Source of the DNA: Thermoguttaceae bacterium
GTDB lineage: Bacteria > Planctomycetota > Planctomycetia > Pirellulales > Thermoguttaceae
Assembly: GCA_017937485.1 (NCBI GenBank)
Contig: JAGBDN010000099.1
Coordinates: forward strand, 1-64,000
Length of the DNA stretch: 64,000 nucleotides
Direction of reading: 5' to 3'
Positions 35,220 through 45,279 of the stretch are shown piece by piece; the first letter of the stretch is position 1; every line of letters begins with the position of its first letter. Under the pieces are notes generated by a model. That model did no database searches and was not told the origin of the DNA. It saw nothing but the letters and a program-made list of their open reading frames with translations. The translations under genes were made by a program, and so were the position numbers.

Positions 35220-35659
35220 GGTCTTGTACCCACCTCTATTTACACGTGAATCATCCAAATTGGGTTGCGCAGACCTAAAATCCATATCAGTCTGCTAACG
35301 GCTGTGCCGGTAGTATCGGACATTTCTTTCGCGATAGTTGAATCATAAATGGAAATCTTCCGGAATTTCTTCAAAAGAGAAGAATTTATTTCTTAGAAAA
35401 CGAGAAAATAGGTAAGAGGCGTAAAAGAATGTAGTTCTTTTAGGGGGATTTTAAGAATAAGGCGCGACGAAAAAAGTCGGAAAAAATTTTCGTCGCGTCG
35501 GCGCGAAAAACGAGGCGGCGAAGCGAGAAATGTTTAAAATAGCGAAAATAGACAAAGCGGACGGCGATTCCGCGGCGATCGGACGTTTCGTCGAAGCCGC
35601 GATCGGCGTCGGACGCGAGGGCGCCGACGCTTGAAAATCGCGCTTTCAAACTTAAAATT
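35220..35659. other. Leader of the BBP7 gene and gap to manC
   Basis: The first 200 bases are AT-rich and must carry the BBP7 promoter. A TATGAT reading on minus near 35,345 is the best -10, without a good -35. A long AT-rich leader of about 120 bases would result. Nearer 35,650 an AAATTTTAAAG patch lies just past the manC stop. There is no gene. Confidence 0.45.
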
Positions 35660-36874
35660 TTAAAGATAAACGTCGCGACCGTCGTTTTTTAGACGCTCGA
35701 CGAGGCGGCGGAGCGCGGCGTCGTTCCCTTTTTTCGCGACGAGAAGCGCGTCGTCCGTTTCGACGACGAGAAGGTCGTCGACGTCGACGAGCGCGACGAG
35801 TTTGCGGCGTTTCGGCGGCGCGTCGGGGGACGATAAAACGCGAACGAAGGAGCCGCGAGCGTTTTCGACGACGAGATCGGCTCCGGTCGCGACGTTGCCG
35901 TCGGCGGTGTTAAACGCTTGCGATTCCGTCGGTTCCGACGCGACGAACGTCCGCTCGAGCGCCGCGAAGGAGCCGAGGTCGTCCCAATCGAACGGCGCGC
36001 GGATAACGACGACGTTCGGGGCGCGTTCGAGGACGGCGTAATCGATCGAAATCCGTTTGGCGTTCGAAAATTCGCGAACGAACGTCGGATCGTCGGCGGT
36101 CGAGCGTCCGTTTTTCGCGGAGTCGGCGACGAGAGGCGCGATTCGAGCGAACGTCGCGCCGAGTTCCGGTTCGAATCGGGCGATCAGCTCTAAAATTCGG
36201 CTCGCTTTCCAAACGAAAATACCGGCGTTCCAAAAGAAGCGTCCGGAGTCGAGGAAGCGGCGCGCGGTTTCGGCGTCCGGTTTTTCGCGGAATTGTCGGA
36301 CGGCGTAAGCGTCGGGCCAGTCGGCGCTTAACGCTTCGTCGATTTCGATGTAACCGTAAGCGCTCGACGGTTCGGTCGGGACGACGCCGAGCGTAACGAG
36401 TCGCGTTTCGTCTTCTTCGACGAGCCGAACGGCTTGCGCGAGCGTCGCTCGAAAGGCTTCGTCGGGACGAACGAGGTGGTCGGACGGCAAGACGATAAGC
36501 GTCGCGTTTTCGTCGACTTGCAACGCTTCGAGCGCGGCCCAAGCGACGCAGGGGGCGACGTCCCGCCCGCAAGGTTCGAGGAGCGTTCGGCGCGGGTCGA
36601 GTTCCGGAAGCGCGTCGGCGAGGAGCGAAGCGAACGAACGACCGGCGACGACGAAACGGCGTTCCGGCGGAACGAGCCCGTCGAGCCGAGCGAACGTCGC
36701 GGCGATCGTCGAGCGACCGTCCGGAAGGAGCGGCAAAAACGGTTTCGGGCGGTTCCGGCGACTTTCGGGCCAAAGTCGCGTTCCGGAGCCGCCCGCCATT
36801 ACGACGGCGCAAACGTTCGCGAAATTGGGGACGGCGTTGGAGACGGGGGCGACGGAGGCGGGATTCGACGGCAT
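35660..36874 (-). CDS. manC: Mannose-1-phosphate guanylyltransferase
   Basis: The 404-residue enzyme makes GDP-mannose from mannose-1-phosphate and GTP for surface glycans. The nucleotidyltransferase signature VVMAGGSGTRLWPESRRNRP lies at about residues 24-43. PSDHLV, SAYGYIEI, FREKPD, FWNAGIFVWK and FDWDDLGSF follow in family order. The left-handed beta-helix end is short and there is no phosphomannose isomerase domain, so this is the monofunctional form. No ribosome binding site is obvious before the ATG, and a TATATA lies only about 10 bases upstream, so the message may be nearly leaderless. Confidence 0.9.
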   Translation of the reverse strand: MPSNPASVAPVSNAVPNFANVCAVVMAGGSGTRLWPESRRNRPKPFLPLLPDGRSTIAATFARLDGLVPPERRFVVAGRSFASLLADALPELDPRRTLLEPCGRDVAPCVAWAALEALQVDENATLIVLPSDHLVRPDEAFRATLAQAVRLVEEDETRLVTLGVVPTEPSSAYGYIEIDEALSADWPDAYAVRQFREKPDAETARRFLDSGRFFWNAGIFVWKASRILELIARFEPELGATFARIAPLVADSAKNGRSTADDPTFVREFSNAKRISIDYAVLERAPNVVVIRAPFDWDDLGSFAALERTFVASEPTESQAFNTADGNVATGADLVVENARGSFVRVLSSPDAPPKRRKLVALVDVDDLLVVETDDALLVAKKGNDAALRRLVERLKNDGRDVYL

Positions 36875-37436
36875 TTCGGCGACTATATATAAAGAAACGG
36901 GGGAAAACGCGGCGGCTCGAACGGAAAATCGCTCCGAACGCGTCGAACCGCTCGACGCGGCGTTTATTAATAATATAATGATAACGTCGAAAACGGCGTC
37001 GGCGGCGTCGAAAGGAGCGCGAGCGGCGATTTTGCGCGATTTATTTGCGGCGAGCGGCGTTTTCTAGCGTTTTTGCTCGTTTTGACGGCGGCGAAAAACG
37101 AAAACGTTCGATTCCTCCGCGTTTCTTTGAAAAGTTTGAAAAACGTTTCGTTTTGGATAAAATCAAAAAGTTGCGTCGACGCGGAGAAAAACGGCGTTCG
37201 ACGCTTGCGTCGCGGCGGTTTTGAAAATTTGAAAATTGAAACGCTGGGAGCAAGGTCAAAACGCGTTTTGTCAAAGCGCGACGTTCCGAAAACGCGGAGA
37301 CCGAAACCGCGTCGGAGTCCGGCGTTAAGGAAGTTTTTGAAAAGTTTGAAAAACGGCGCGTTTATTAGCGGAAATAAAAAATAAGCGAGCGAGAAAAACA
37401 AGGGATAAAGAAGAGAGAAGCAAAGGAGAAACGGGA
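36875..37436. other. Divergent region between manC and nnrD
   Basis: No gene. TTGAAAAGTTTGAAAAACG occurs twice, at 37,126 and 37,334, about 208 bases apart, with a looser relative (TTGAAAATTTGAAAATTGAAACG) near 37,219. TAATATAATGATAACG near 36,970 is a possible promoter patch. AAAGGAGAAACGGGA at 37,421-37,435 is the nnrD ribosome binding region. Confidence 0.5.
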
Positions 37437-38558
37437 ATGAGCGAAACGTATTGGCCGGACGCGGCGACGCGGGCCGAGTTCGCGCGGCGAGCGGAGGAAG
37501 CGGGACGGACGAACGCGGCGTTTTGGGGCGCTTTGCCGTCGCTTCCGGAACGCCCGATCGACGGTCATAAAGGGACGTTCGGAACGGCGCTTTGCGTCGG
37601 CGGAAGTCGCGGAATGAGCGGCGCGATTTCGCTGACCGGGGCGGCGGCGCTGGTCGCGGGGGCGGGGTTGACTCGACTTTTCGTTCCGGAGCCGATTTTG
37701 GAGACGGTCGCCGGGTTCGCTCGGGAATATACGACGATTCCGGGCGCTTGCGACGCGTCGGGGCGGCTGACGTCGGCGGCGTTGGAGGCGATTTTGGCGG
37801 AGGCGGCGAACGCGACGGCGCTTGCGGTCGGGCCCGGGTTCGGGCGTTCGGCGGAGGCGACGCGGCTTGTCGTCGAGTTGTTTTTCGAGTCGGAGCGTCC
37901 GGCGGTTTTCGACGCGGACGCGCTCAACGCGCTGGCGGAAGCGGGCGTCTTCGACGAAACGGCGCGAAAGAACGGAAAACGCGGCGCGATTTCGGAACGC
38001 TTCGTCGGTCGCAAACCGCGCGGCGCTCGGATTTTAACGCCGCATCCGGGCGAGTTCGCTCGACTGACCGGCGCGAAACCGACGGGCGACCGGGCGGCTC
38101 GAATCGACGCGGCGACGGCGTTCGCCGAGCGGCTCGAACGGTTGTTCGGCGACGGTTCGGCGTTGGAAAACCGGCGAATCGCGGAAACGCAAGTCGAGTC
38201 GAGAGAAGGGGAAAACGGCGACGCGCTTGGCGGCGATTCGGCGTTCGTCGTCGCGTTGAAGGGGGCTGGAACGGTCGTCGCGGACGGGCGCGGCGCGGCG
38301 TTCGTCAACGAAACGGGGAACCCGAACCTCGCGACCGGAGGGAGCGGCGACGTTCTAACCGGCGTTGTCGTCGGACTTTTAGCGCAAGGGGCGACGCCGC
38401 TCGACGCGACGCGAACGGCGGTCGCGCTGTGCGGCTTGGCGGCGGATTTGCGCTCGACGCTCTGCTCGCGCGGCGCGGTCGCGTCCGACGTCGTCCGTTT
38501 TTTGCCGGTCGCCTTCGACTTTTATGAAGCGGCGCAAACGGCGGCGCGGCGACGTTGA
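37437..38558 (+). CDS. nnrD: ADP/ATP-dependent NAD(P)H-hydrate dehydratase
   Basis: The 373-residue YjeF-C (ribokinase-like) enzyme repairs hydrated NADH and NADPH. Visible are GGSRGMSGAISLTGAAALVA, GPGFGRS, DADALNAL, HPGEFARLTG and the C-terminal nucleotide-binding GNPNLATGGSGDVLTG. The epimerase (YjeF-N) half found in the fused bacterial form is absent, so the epimerase must be encoded elsewhere. A 30-residue charged insertion lies in the middle (near LFGDGSALENRRIAETQVES). The start is well supported by AAAGGAG. Confidence 0.92.
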   Translation: MSETYWPDAATRAEFARRAEEAGRTNAAFWGALPSLPERPIDGHKGTFGTALCVGGSRGMSGAISLTGAAALVAGAGLTRLFVPEPILETVAGFAREYTTIPGACDASGRLTSAALEAILAEAANATALAVGPGFGRSAEATRLVVELFFESERPAVFDADALNALAEAGVFDETARKNGKRGAISERFVGRKPRGARILTPHPGEFARLTGAKPTGDRAARIDAATAFAERLERLFGDGSALENRRIAETQVESREGENGDALGGDSAFVVALKGAGTVVADGRGAAFVNETGNPNLATGGSGDVLTGVVVGLLAQGATPLDATRTAVALCGLAADLRSTLCSRGAVASDVVRFLPVAFDFYEAAQTAARRR

Positions 38559-38668
38559 CGTCGTCGAGTCCGCGTCTCGTTCGGGCTCGACGGCGACGTT
38601 CGAGCGTTTGCGGGAAGGAGAGAAACGTCGGAAAACGAAAGAGTTAACGCGGCGAGACAAGGCGGCGG

Positions 38669-39619
38669 TTAGCGGACGGCGTCTTCCGGCGTCGCGGCGC
38701 AGACGCGGCGGGTTTCGGCGACGTCTCGCGCGATTTGAGCGAGGAGCGCGTCTTTGTTCGGGAACGGGACGACGTCGCGAAGACGGCGCAAAAAGTCGAG
38801 CGTTAGCGTTTGACCGTAAACGTCGCCGCAAAAGTCGAGGAGGTGCGACTCGATTTTCAACGCCGAAACGCCGAACGTCGGGTTCCCGCCGACGTTGACC
38901 GCCGACGCGAAGACGCGACCGTCCGGAAGCGTCGCTTTCGCCGCGTAAAGACCCGGCGCCGGGACGACCGTCGCCGTCGGAACCGCGACGTTCGCCGTCG
39001 GAAAACCGAGCGTTCGGCCCCGTCGGTCGCCCGTTTCGACGGCGCCGATCAAGCGGAACGGTCGACCGAGCGCCCGCGCCGCGTCGGAAACGTCGCCCCG
39101 AGAAACCGCCGCGCGAATCGAGCTGCTCGAAATCGGCTCGCCGTCCAACAGAACCGACGGCGCGATTTCCAACGTCAAGCCGAATCGAGCGCAAAGAGTC
39201 GAAAGCGCCGCGCCGCCCGCCTCTTGACCGCGTCCGAAACGGAAGTCTTCCCCTTCGACGAGCCCGGTCGCCCCGAAAACGTCGACGACCGTTTCCGCGA
39301 TAAACTCCGACGCGGAACGGGATAAGAACGCTTTCGTCGTCGGGAAAAGAACAAGCGCGTCCAAGTCGAACCGCTCGAAAAGCGCGATTTTTTGCTCGAC
39401 GTCGCAAAGAAGCGGGCAAGGCGCGTCCGGACGCAACGCGAGCGCGGGGGGCGGGTCGAACGTAAAGACGACCGACGGAGCGTTTCGGCGCCGCGCCGTC
39501 TCGGTCAAGCGAGCGAGAATCTCCGCGTGTCCGCGGTGCAAACCGTCGAACTTCCCGACGGAAAGAACGCCGCCGCGCAACTCGGCGGGAAAATCTTCCA
39601 AACGACGAAACGTTTTCAC
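38669..39619 (-). CDS. ribF: Bifunctional riboflavin kinase/FMN adenylyltransferase
   Basis: The 316-residue enzyme converts riboflavin to FMN and then FAD. The N-terminal nucleotidyltransferase shows VGKFDGLHRGHAEIL (GxFDGxHxGH), FTFDPPP, EDFRFGRGQEAG and ISSSSIRAA. The C-terminal riboflavin kinase shows GDRRGRTLGFPTANV, GLYAAKA, NVGGNPTF and LLDFCGDVYGQ. The start is GTG with no clear ribosome binding site. It lies downstream of the DUF4912 gene on the same strand, 270 bases away. Confidence 0.95.
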   Translation of the reverse strand: MKTFRRLEDFPAELRGGVLSVGKFDGLHRGHAEILARLTETARRRNAPSVVFTFDPPPALALRPDAPCPLLCDVEQKIALFERFDLDALVLFPTTKAFLSRSASEFIAETVVDVFGATGLVEGEDFRFGRGQEAGGAALSTLCARFGLTLEIAPSVLLDGEPISSSSIRAAVSRGDVSDAARALGRPFRLIGAVETGDRRGRTLGFPTANVAVPTATVVPAPGLYAAKATLPDGRVFASAVNVGGNPTFGVSALKIESHLLDFCGDVYGQTLTLDFLRRLRDVVPFPNKDALLAQIARDVAETRRVCAATPEDAVR

Positions 39620-39888
39620 TTCGCGATTTCAACGACGCAAGTCGCGCCGCTCCTTAACGTTAACGCCGATTCGGGCGCCCTCTCGCGACGCGACCCGACG
39701 GCGCCGCTTTCTCTTCAACGCGGTTTGCGCTTCGGCGTTTCGTCCGACAAACGGAACGCGCCGAAAAACGAAAACCCGCCCTCATTGTAAACGTTTTCGC
39801 GATTTGGAGAAGCGCCGCGACGCGAAAAGTCGACGGCGTTTCGGAATTTTTAACGGAAAACGGCGAAAAAAACGCGGTTTGCCGAACG

Positions 39889-41124
39889 TCATTCCTCCGT
39901 TTCTTCGTCGCGATAGACCGGATCGAGCGTCTTCGTGTTGCGGTCGACCGCCAAGACGATCGTGCGCGTTTCGGAACCGTCCGGCGTCGTCGCGACGACC
40001 GGGAAGACGTGCCGCCGTTCCGGAAGACGGTAGCGAATCGAAAACGTGCCGTCTTCTTTCAGCCGAATCGGCTCTTCTTTGACGCGAACGCGGGCGCCGG
40101 GGGAAACTTTGCCTTTGACGACGATTTCGCAGTCGACGGCGACGCTCAAATCGCTCGACAAACGGAGCGCGTCGACGTCGCGCCGCGCCGCGCCGTCGAG
40201 CGCGCCGGGCCGGAACGTTTCGTCGTTTTCGAAGGACGCGAAACGCGGACGCGCCAAGCGCCGTCGCGGAATAAACGCGTCGAAATTGGTCGGAAATCCG
40301 AAACCGTTTTCTTCCGGACGCCCGAACGAGTCGTGAACGCATCGTTGCGGCGTCTCGACGACGGCGCTGGAAATCAGCGTGAAAAAGCGTTTGTCTCGCG
40401 CCAGATAGCCGAGTTCGGCGACGAACGAACGCGGCGGGTCGTCGACCGGAACGTAACAATTGTTGACTCCGGCGCGCACCGGGAAGTCGGCGACGAACTC
40501 GCGCCGCGTCGCGCCGTGCGGCTCGCGGTCGACGCGGTAAAGACGAAGCGTCGGGTCGGCGGTGTGCCAACTTTGCCCCATCGCCGAACGCACCCGCTCG
40601 ACGAGTCGCGGCGTCGCTTCCCAATAGGCGCGAAGCCAAAACGGGTCGCAAACGCTCAACACGAGGCGGTCGGCGTCGTCGGTCGGGGAGCCGAACATTT
40701 TGGGAGAACGCGTTTTTTCTTGACGCGGGGGCGGAGAGACCGCCGGCTCCGTCGCGGTTTGCGGAGTTTCGGACGGCGAAGCGACGTTTTCCGTCGAGAC
40801 GGCGTCCGGCGTCGTTTCGAGCGGAGCCGGAACGTCGGTTTCGGCGTCGAGACGCGGCGCGCTTGGAGCGGGCGTCGGCGTTTCGTCCGTCGGCTCGTCC
40901 AACTCGGGAGGGAGGAGCGGCGCGGCTTCGGCGGCGCGCTCTTCTTTTTCTTGACGGCGGCGAGCGACGAGTTCCTCGACGGTCGGGGGAACGACGCCCG
41001 CTCGGAGAAGGCGGTCGATTAGCTCCGCTTTTTTAAGACGACTCCAGCGAGGAACGCGCGCTTCGGAGGCGATCGCGCCTAATTCTTTTAACGTCAGCAC
41101 TTCGAACGATAAAACGTTTTGCAT
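39889..41124 (-). CDS. DUF4912 protein with N-terminal Rho_N/SAP-like helix pair
   Basis: The protein has 411 residues. Residues about 8-45 (LTLKELGAIASEARVPRWSR, then LKKAELIDRLL) match the Rho-N/SAP helical nucleic-acid-binding motif. A Pro/Thr/Glu-rich linker runs to about 140. The DUF4912 domain follows (LVLSVCDPFWLRAYWEAT, then YVPVDDPPRSFVAELGY). The end resembles a small beta-domain (SPGARVRVKEEPIRLKEDGT). DUF4912 has no established activity; a role tying nucleic acid to the cell envelope is speculative. GGAGA lies six bases before the ATG. Confidence 0.75.
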   Translation of the reverse strand: MQNVLSFEVLTLKELGAIASEARVPRWSRLKKAELIDRLLRAGVVPPTVEELVARRRQEKEERAAEAAPLLPPELDEPTDETPTPAPSAPRLDAETDVPAPLETTPDAVSTENVASPSETPQTATEPAVSPPPRQEKTRSPKMFGSPTDDADRLVLSVCDPFWLRAYWEATPRLVERVRSAMGQSWHTADPTLRLYRVDREPHGATRREFVADFPVRAGVNNCYVPVDDPPRSFVAELGYLARDKRFFTLISSAVVETPQRCVHDSFGRPEENGFGFPTNFDAFIPRRRLARPRFASFENDETFRPGALDGAARRDVDALRLSSDLSVAVDCEIVVKGKVSPGARVRVKEEPIRLKEDGTFSIRYRLPERRHVFPVVATTPDGSETRTIVLAVDRNTKTLDPVYRDEETEE

Positions 41125-41804
41125 CGTCGTCTCCGGAACGTTCGACCCGCGTCTTGTCGACGGGGCGCGAACGACGTTTGATTGTCAAAACGCGGAACGG
41201 GGGTTAGACCGATTTCGCGGGGCGCGGAGTCGCGCGTTCGACGGGACGAAAAGAAACGCCGTCGAATCGAGCGCCTTCCGTCGGACGGCGCGACGTTTTT
41301 CCGAGGAAGCGAAGCCGACCGCGCGAACGGTCGAGCGGTTTTCGAGCGGAACGCCGACGCGAAAAAGACGAGTCGACGGTCGAACGAAGCGGAGGAAACG
41401 TCGCGGCGCGTCGGAGGCGCAAACCTTCCGCCTATTTCACTATCTACTTAAGATAGACGAAGACGGTAAAAAATCAATTCGGTTTTTTCACAAAACGCGC
41501 TTTTTTCTTAATTCTGTTGACGAAAAAACCTCCTTTAAGGAATTTAACGGGCGTCGCGTTGGTTGGGGCTTCCTCGAACGGAGGAAAAAGAGGGGGGAAT
41601 TTAAATTTTTGCGAAAATTTGCAAGGGAAGGCTGGAATTTTAACGCGAACGAAAGTATAATTAAAAACGAACGTTTACGCCGCGACGATCGATTTTAGGA
41701 CGAGTCGAGGCGGTTTATTGCGATGGAAACGTTAAAACTTTCGCGCCGTCGGACGCTTCCGGCGTCGAGCGCGACGGTTAAGAAATATTGTCGAGGTTTT
41801 AGCG
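41125..41804. other. Gap between DUF4912 gene and cdsA
   Basis: No gene. The first half is GC-rich; the second is AT-rich and includes GTATAAT at 41,655-41,661, a good -10 without a matching -35. A hairpin-like AAAAAACCTCCTTTAAGG lies near 41,524. A leader of about 140 bases would precede cdsA. Confidence 0.45.
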
Positions 41805-42941
41805 ATGTTAATTTGGCGTTTGTCGATTGGGATTCCGGTCGTCGCGGCGTTGGTCGGGCTTTGTTATCTCGACGCGAAGGCGCCCGCGCCGGGGTTGGCG
41901 CTGATTCCGTTCTTCTTGATTTGCGTTTACTTCCTTTGCAAGGAAGCGTTGGCGCTTTTGAACGCCGGGGGGATTTACCCGCGTCGGACGACGATTTATT
42001 TCGGCGTTTTCGGAACGATTCTTCTTGCTTGGGCGTCGAGTTACAACTCGCTTCCGCTCTTGATCGAGTTGGAACGAACGCTCGCCGACCCGCCGTCGCA
42101 AACGCTCGTCGACGAAGAGGCGGCCGACGAAGACGCTAAAAAAGACGAAGAAATCGACCGCGCGACCGAAGCGCTCGAAACGGCGTTGGCGGCGTTGCGT
42201 TCGATTCAAGGCGACGAAGCGGACGACGTCGCCCGAAACGTCGAGCGAGAAGACGCGGCGTTCGACGGGCGCGGCGAGTTGGCGTCGCGGTCGTTTTGGG
42301 CGTTTTCGGACGGCGCGCAATGGAAGACGGCGGCTTTCGCGAGCGTTCATACGCTCCTGGCGATCGCGGCGGGCGTTCTGATCGCGTTCGTCGGCGAGAT
42401 GCTCCGCTTCAAACTGCCGGGCGGGCACCTGATCAACTTGACCGGCGCCGTGTTCGCGATCGTTTACGTCGGCCTGCTCGGCTCGTTCTTGGTGATGTTG
42501 CGCATCGCTTACGGCGTTCCGGCGTTGGTGTCGATGATTATTGTCGCGAAATTGTGCGACGTCGGCGCGTACACCGTCGGGCGGCTGATCGGGCGACACA
42601 AGATGGCGCCGAGTTTGAGTCCCGGCAAAACGATCGAAGGCGCGGTCGGCGGGATCGCGTTTGCGATTTTGGGCGCTTGGCTCTCCGTCGCGGTTCTTTT
42701 CCCGTTGGCGACCGGCGAACCCTCGCAAACGACTTGGGTCGGCGTCGTTGTTTACGGGCTCGCGGTCGGGTTGGCCGGAATGCTCGGCGACTTGGCCGAG
42801 TCGCTGATCAAGCGCGACGTGATGCGCAAAGACTCCGGAACGAACGTGCCCGGTTTCGGCGGTTTCCTCGACGTTTACGACTCGCTTCTCCTCGCGGCGC
42901 CGGTCGCGTTCGGACTTTGGGCGTTCCACGTGATTAAGTAA
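41805..42941 (+). CDS. cdsA: Phosphatidate cytidylyltransferase
   Basis: This 378-residue membrane enzyme makes CDP-diacylglycerol for phospholipid synthesis. It has about eight hydrophobic segments, the conserved SPGKTIEGAVGG and the C-terminal KRDVMRKDSGTNVPGFGGFL segment ending LDVYDS. The family signature normally reads HGGxLDRxDS; here GFGG and VYDS replace the usual His and Arg, a deviation worth noting but in a strongly conserved context. Residues about 95-165 form an acidic, charged cytoplasmic insert (EEAADEDAKKDEEI...) not seen in E. coli CdsA. The 150-base gap to the next gene is free of features. Confidence 0.88.
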   Translation: MLIWRLSIGIPVVAALVGLCYLDAKAPAPGLALIPFFLICVYFLCKEALALLNAGGIYPRRTTIYFGVFGTILLAWASSYNSLPLLIELERTLADPPSQTLVDEEAADEDAKKDEEIDRATEALETALAALRSIQGDEADDVARNVEREDAAFDGRGELASRSFWAFSDGAQWKTAAFASVHTLLAIAAGVLIAFVGEMLRFKLPGGHLINLTGAVFAIVYVGLLGSFLVMLRIAYGVPALVSMIIVAKLCDVGAYTVGRLIGRHKMAPSLSPGKTIEGAVGGIAFAILGAWLSVAVLFPLATGEPSQTTWVGVVVYGLAVGLAGMLGDLAESLIKRDVMRKDSGTNVPGFGGFLDVYDSLLLAAPVAFGLWAFHVIK

Positions 42942-43095
42942 AACGGGCGAAAAGCGGCAAAATAGGCGGATTGCGCGGGTCGGCGGCGGACGTCGGAACG
43001 CGTCGATAAAAATAAAAAGCCGATTTGGACGGATTGGTCGGATTGGCGAACTCGGTTGATTTAGCGAAACAACGTAAGAAAGGACGGCGGCGCCG

Positions 43096-44028
43096 ATGGC
43101 GAACATTTTGATTCGGTTGAAGAAAGCGGAGGACGACGCGGCGGTCGCGGCGTTGATTTGCGATTCGCTGAACGTTTGGTACAAGAAGAACCGCGGGTTC
43201 GAAGTCGTTCCGTCGGCGGAGGCGGCGACCCTTTACGCTCGTGTTTACGACGCGCTCGACCCGGATTGCTGCGTCGTCGCGGAGGACGCCGAGACGGGGA
43301 AAATCGCCGGTTCCTGCTTCTTTCACCCGCGGCCGACGCACGTCTCGCTTGGGATTATGACGGTCGCGCCGGAGTATTTCGGGCGCAAGGTCTCGTCGAA
43401 GCTCTTGAAGTATATCGTCGACGTCGCCGAGCGCCGCAACCAACCGCTTCGACTCGTTTCGAGCGCGATGAACCTCGACTCTTTCTCGTCGTACAATCGC
43501 GCCGGGTTCGTTCCGACCGCCGTTTTCCAAGACATGACGGTCGCCGTTCCGCCCGAAGGGTTCCCGGTCGACGCGCCCGCCGGAACGACGATTCGCGACG
43601 CGCGGCCCGAAGACGTTCCGGCGTTGGTCGCGCTCGAAACGGAGATTTACGGGATCGACCGCTCGAAAGACTTTGCGTATTTTATCGAAAATAAGGACGG
43701 GATTTGGGGGCTTAGCGTCTTGGTCGACGACGCGACCGGCGAGATTTGCGGTTTCGTCGGTTCGGTGAAAGACCCGGGGAGCGCGATGGTCGGCCCCGGC
43801 GCCGCTCGCACCGAAGCGCAAGCCGCCGCGTTGATTCGGACGGAGCTGAACCGGTACGCCGGGAAGTGGTCGCCGATCTTCCTGATTCCGACCGACGCGA
43901 AGGAACTCCGCGCCGCGATGTACGCGCTCGGAGCGAAGAACACCGAGATTCACGTCGCGCAAGTTCGCGGCGAAGCGGGCCCGCGCAACGGCGTCGTCTT
44001 GCCGACCTTTATGCCGGAAACGGCTTGA
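43096..44028 (+). CDS. Double-GNAT acetyltransferase-like protein
   Basis: The 310-residue protein has an N-terminal GNAT domain (about 5-150) with CCVVAEDAETGKIAGSCFF and the acetyl-CoA region IMTVAPEYFGRKVSSKLL, then FSSYNRAGF. A second, more degenerate GNAT-like half (about 155-300) follows, with TTIRDARPEDVPALVALE and a hydrophobic GEICGFVGSV. Such tandem proteins often have only one active half. The substrate is unknown. AAAGGA lies upstream of the ATG. Confidence 0.75.
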   Translation: MANILIRLKKAEDDAAVAALICDSLNVWYKKNRGFEVVPSAEAATLYARVYDALDPDCCVVAEDAETGKIAGSCFFHPRPTHVSLGIMTVAPEYFGRKVSSKLLKYIVDVAERRNQPLRLVSSAMNLDSFSSYNRAGFVPTAVFQDMTVAVPPEGFPVDAPAGTTIRDARPEDVPALVALETEIYGIDRSKDFAYFIENKDGIWGLSVLVDDATGEICGFVGSVKDPGSAMVGPGAARTEAQAAALIRTELNRYAGKWSPIFLIPTDAKELRAAMYALGAKNTEIHVAQVRGEAGPRNGVVLPTFMPETA

Positions 44029-44276
44029 CGTCGGAAGACGGCGTTATTTAGCGTTTGCCGACGATTTTAACGCTAACGGCGCTTTGCGCGACGAACGCTG
44101 AACGGCGTTTCGACGTTACTAATAGGGGCGGCGTCCGTTTACTTTGCCCTTTATTAATTACTAAAGACGACGGTTGCGGCGCGTTTTTCGACGTCGAGAG
44201 CGCGACGCAACCGTCGGAGAAAAACGGCGGTTTGATCGAGAAAGACGAGACGGGTGAAATGGAGGAAACGGGAAAA

Positions 44277-45245
44277 ATGGGCGACGTCGGCGTTCCGTTT
44301 TGGCGGCGTTCCGGGGCGCGTTATTTTCCCCTAAGCGCCTATTTTAAACGCGAGTTCGGCGGAATCGTTCGCAAAATCAGCGTCGACGCTCATTTTTCTT
44401 GCCCAAACATCGACGGAACGGTCGGGCGCGGCGGCTGTATTTACTGCGACGCGGTCAGTTTCAGTCCGGGCCGCTTTTTCGGACTCGACGACCTCGACGC
44501 GCAGCTCGACGACGGAATCCGCCAACTCCGCCGCCGTTTCGACGTCGACCGCTTCATCGCGTATTTTCAGCCGTCGACGAACACGCACGCGCCGCTCGAC
44601 GAATTGCGTCGCAAATACGAAATTGCGTTGCGTCGTCCGGAGGTCGTCGGTTTGGCGATCGGCACTCGCCCGGACGCGCTCCCCGACCCGGTTCTCGACC
44701 TGTTGGCGGAAATCGCTCGCGAAAAATGGCTCGCGCTCGAAATCGGGCTCCAGTCGGCCAACGACGCGACGCTGAAATTCTTCAACCGCGGACACGACGT
44801 CGCGACGTTCGTCGACGCCGTTTGCCGAGCGAAAGAGCGCGGCTTGCGGCTCGGAACGCACGTCATCTTGGGGGCGCCCGGCGAAACTCGCGACGATATG
44901 CGGCGGACGGCGCGGCTGGTCGCCGAATTGGGCTTCCATTCGTTAAAACTTCACCATCTTTACGTCGTGCGGAACACGAAACTGGCGCGACTTTGGGAAG
45001 CCGGGGAAGTCGAGCCGCCGGCGTTGAACGATTACGCGGAGGCGGTCGTCGATTTTTTAGAGCTGCAGTCGCCGGAGACGGTGATCGAGCGGATTTCCGG
45101 CGAAGCGTCGGAGCCGTATCTGTTGGCGCCCGATTGGACGGCGAAGAAACACGCCGCTCGCAACGCCGTCGACGTCGTTTTCCGCCGTCGCGATTCTTGG
45201 CAGGGAAAATTCTTTCAGGACGCTAAAAAAACGGAAGAACGCTGA
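44277..45245 (+). CDS. YhcC-like radical SAM protein (TIGR01212 family)
   Basis: The protein has 322 residues from an ATG behind GGAGG (44,261-44,265). The upstream in-frame extension to 44,055 lacks family similarity. The iron-sulphur cysteines lie in FSCPNIDGTVGRGGCIYCD. TNTHAPLDELRRKYE, IGTRPDAL and EIGLQSANDATLKFFNRGHD follow in family order. GLRLGTHVILGAPGE and FHSLKLHHLYVVRNT complete the core. The family is widely conserved but its reaction is not settled. The gene ends at a strong terminator. Confidence 0.88.
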   Translation: MGDVGVPFWRRSGARYFPLSAYFKREFGGIVRKISVDAHFSCPNIDGTVGRGGCIYCDAVSFSPGRFFGLDDLDAQLDDGIRQLRRRFDVDRFIAYFQPSTNTHAPLDELRRKYEIALRRPEVVGLAIGTRPDALPDPVLDLLAEIAREKWLALEIGLQSANDATLKFFNRGHDVATFVDAVCRAKERGLRLGTHVILGAPGETRDDMRRTARLVAELGFHSLKLHHLYVVRNTKLARLWEAGEVEPPALNDYAEAVVDFLELQSPETVIERISGEASEPYLLAPDWTAKKHAARNAVDVVFRRRDSWQGKFFQDAKKTEER

Positions 45246-45279
45246 AAATAACGGCGGAATAAAACGGAAAATTGTTAAA

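Noticed and set aside
33687..35249. 520-codon plus-strand frame antisense to the BBP7 gene
   Set aside because: Its length comes from GTC/GAC-type codon bias on the true strand. It is Val/Asp/Arg-rich, has no domain or ribosome site, and the opposite frame has a signal peptide and family features.
44055..44276. N-terminal extension of the radical SAM protein
   Set aside because: The extra 74 residues have no family similarity, and GGAGG marks the start at 44,277.
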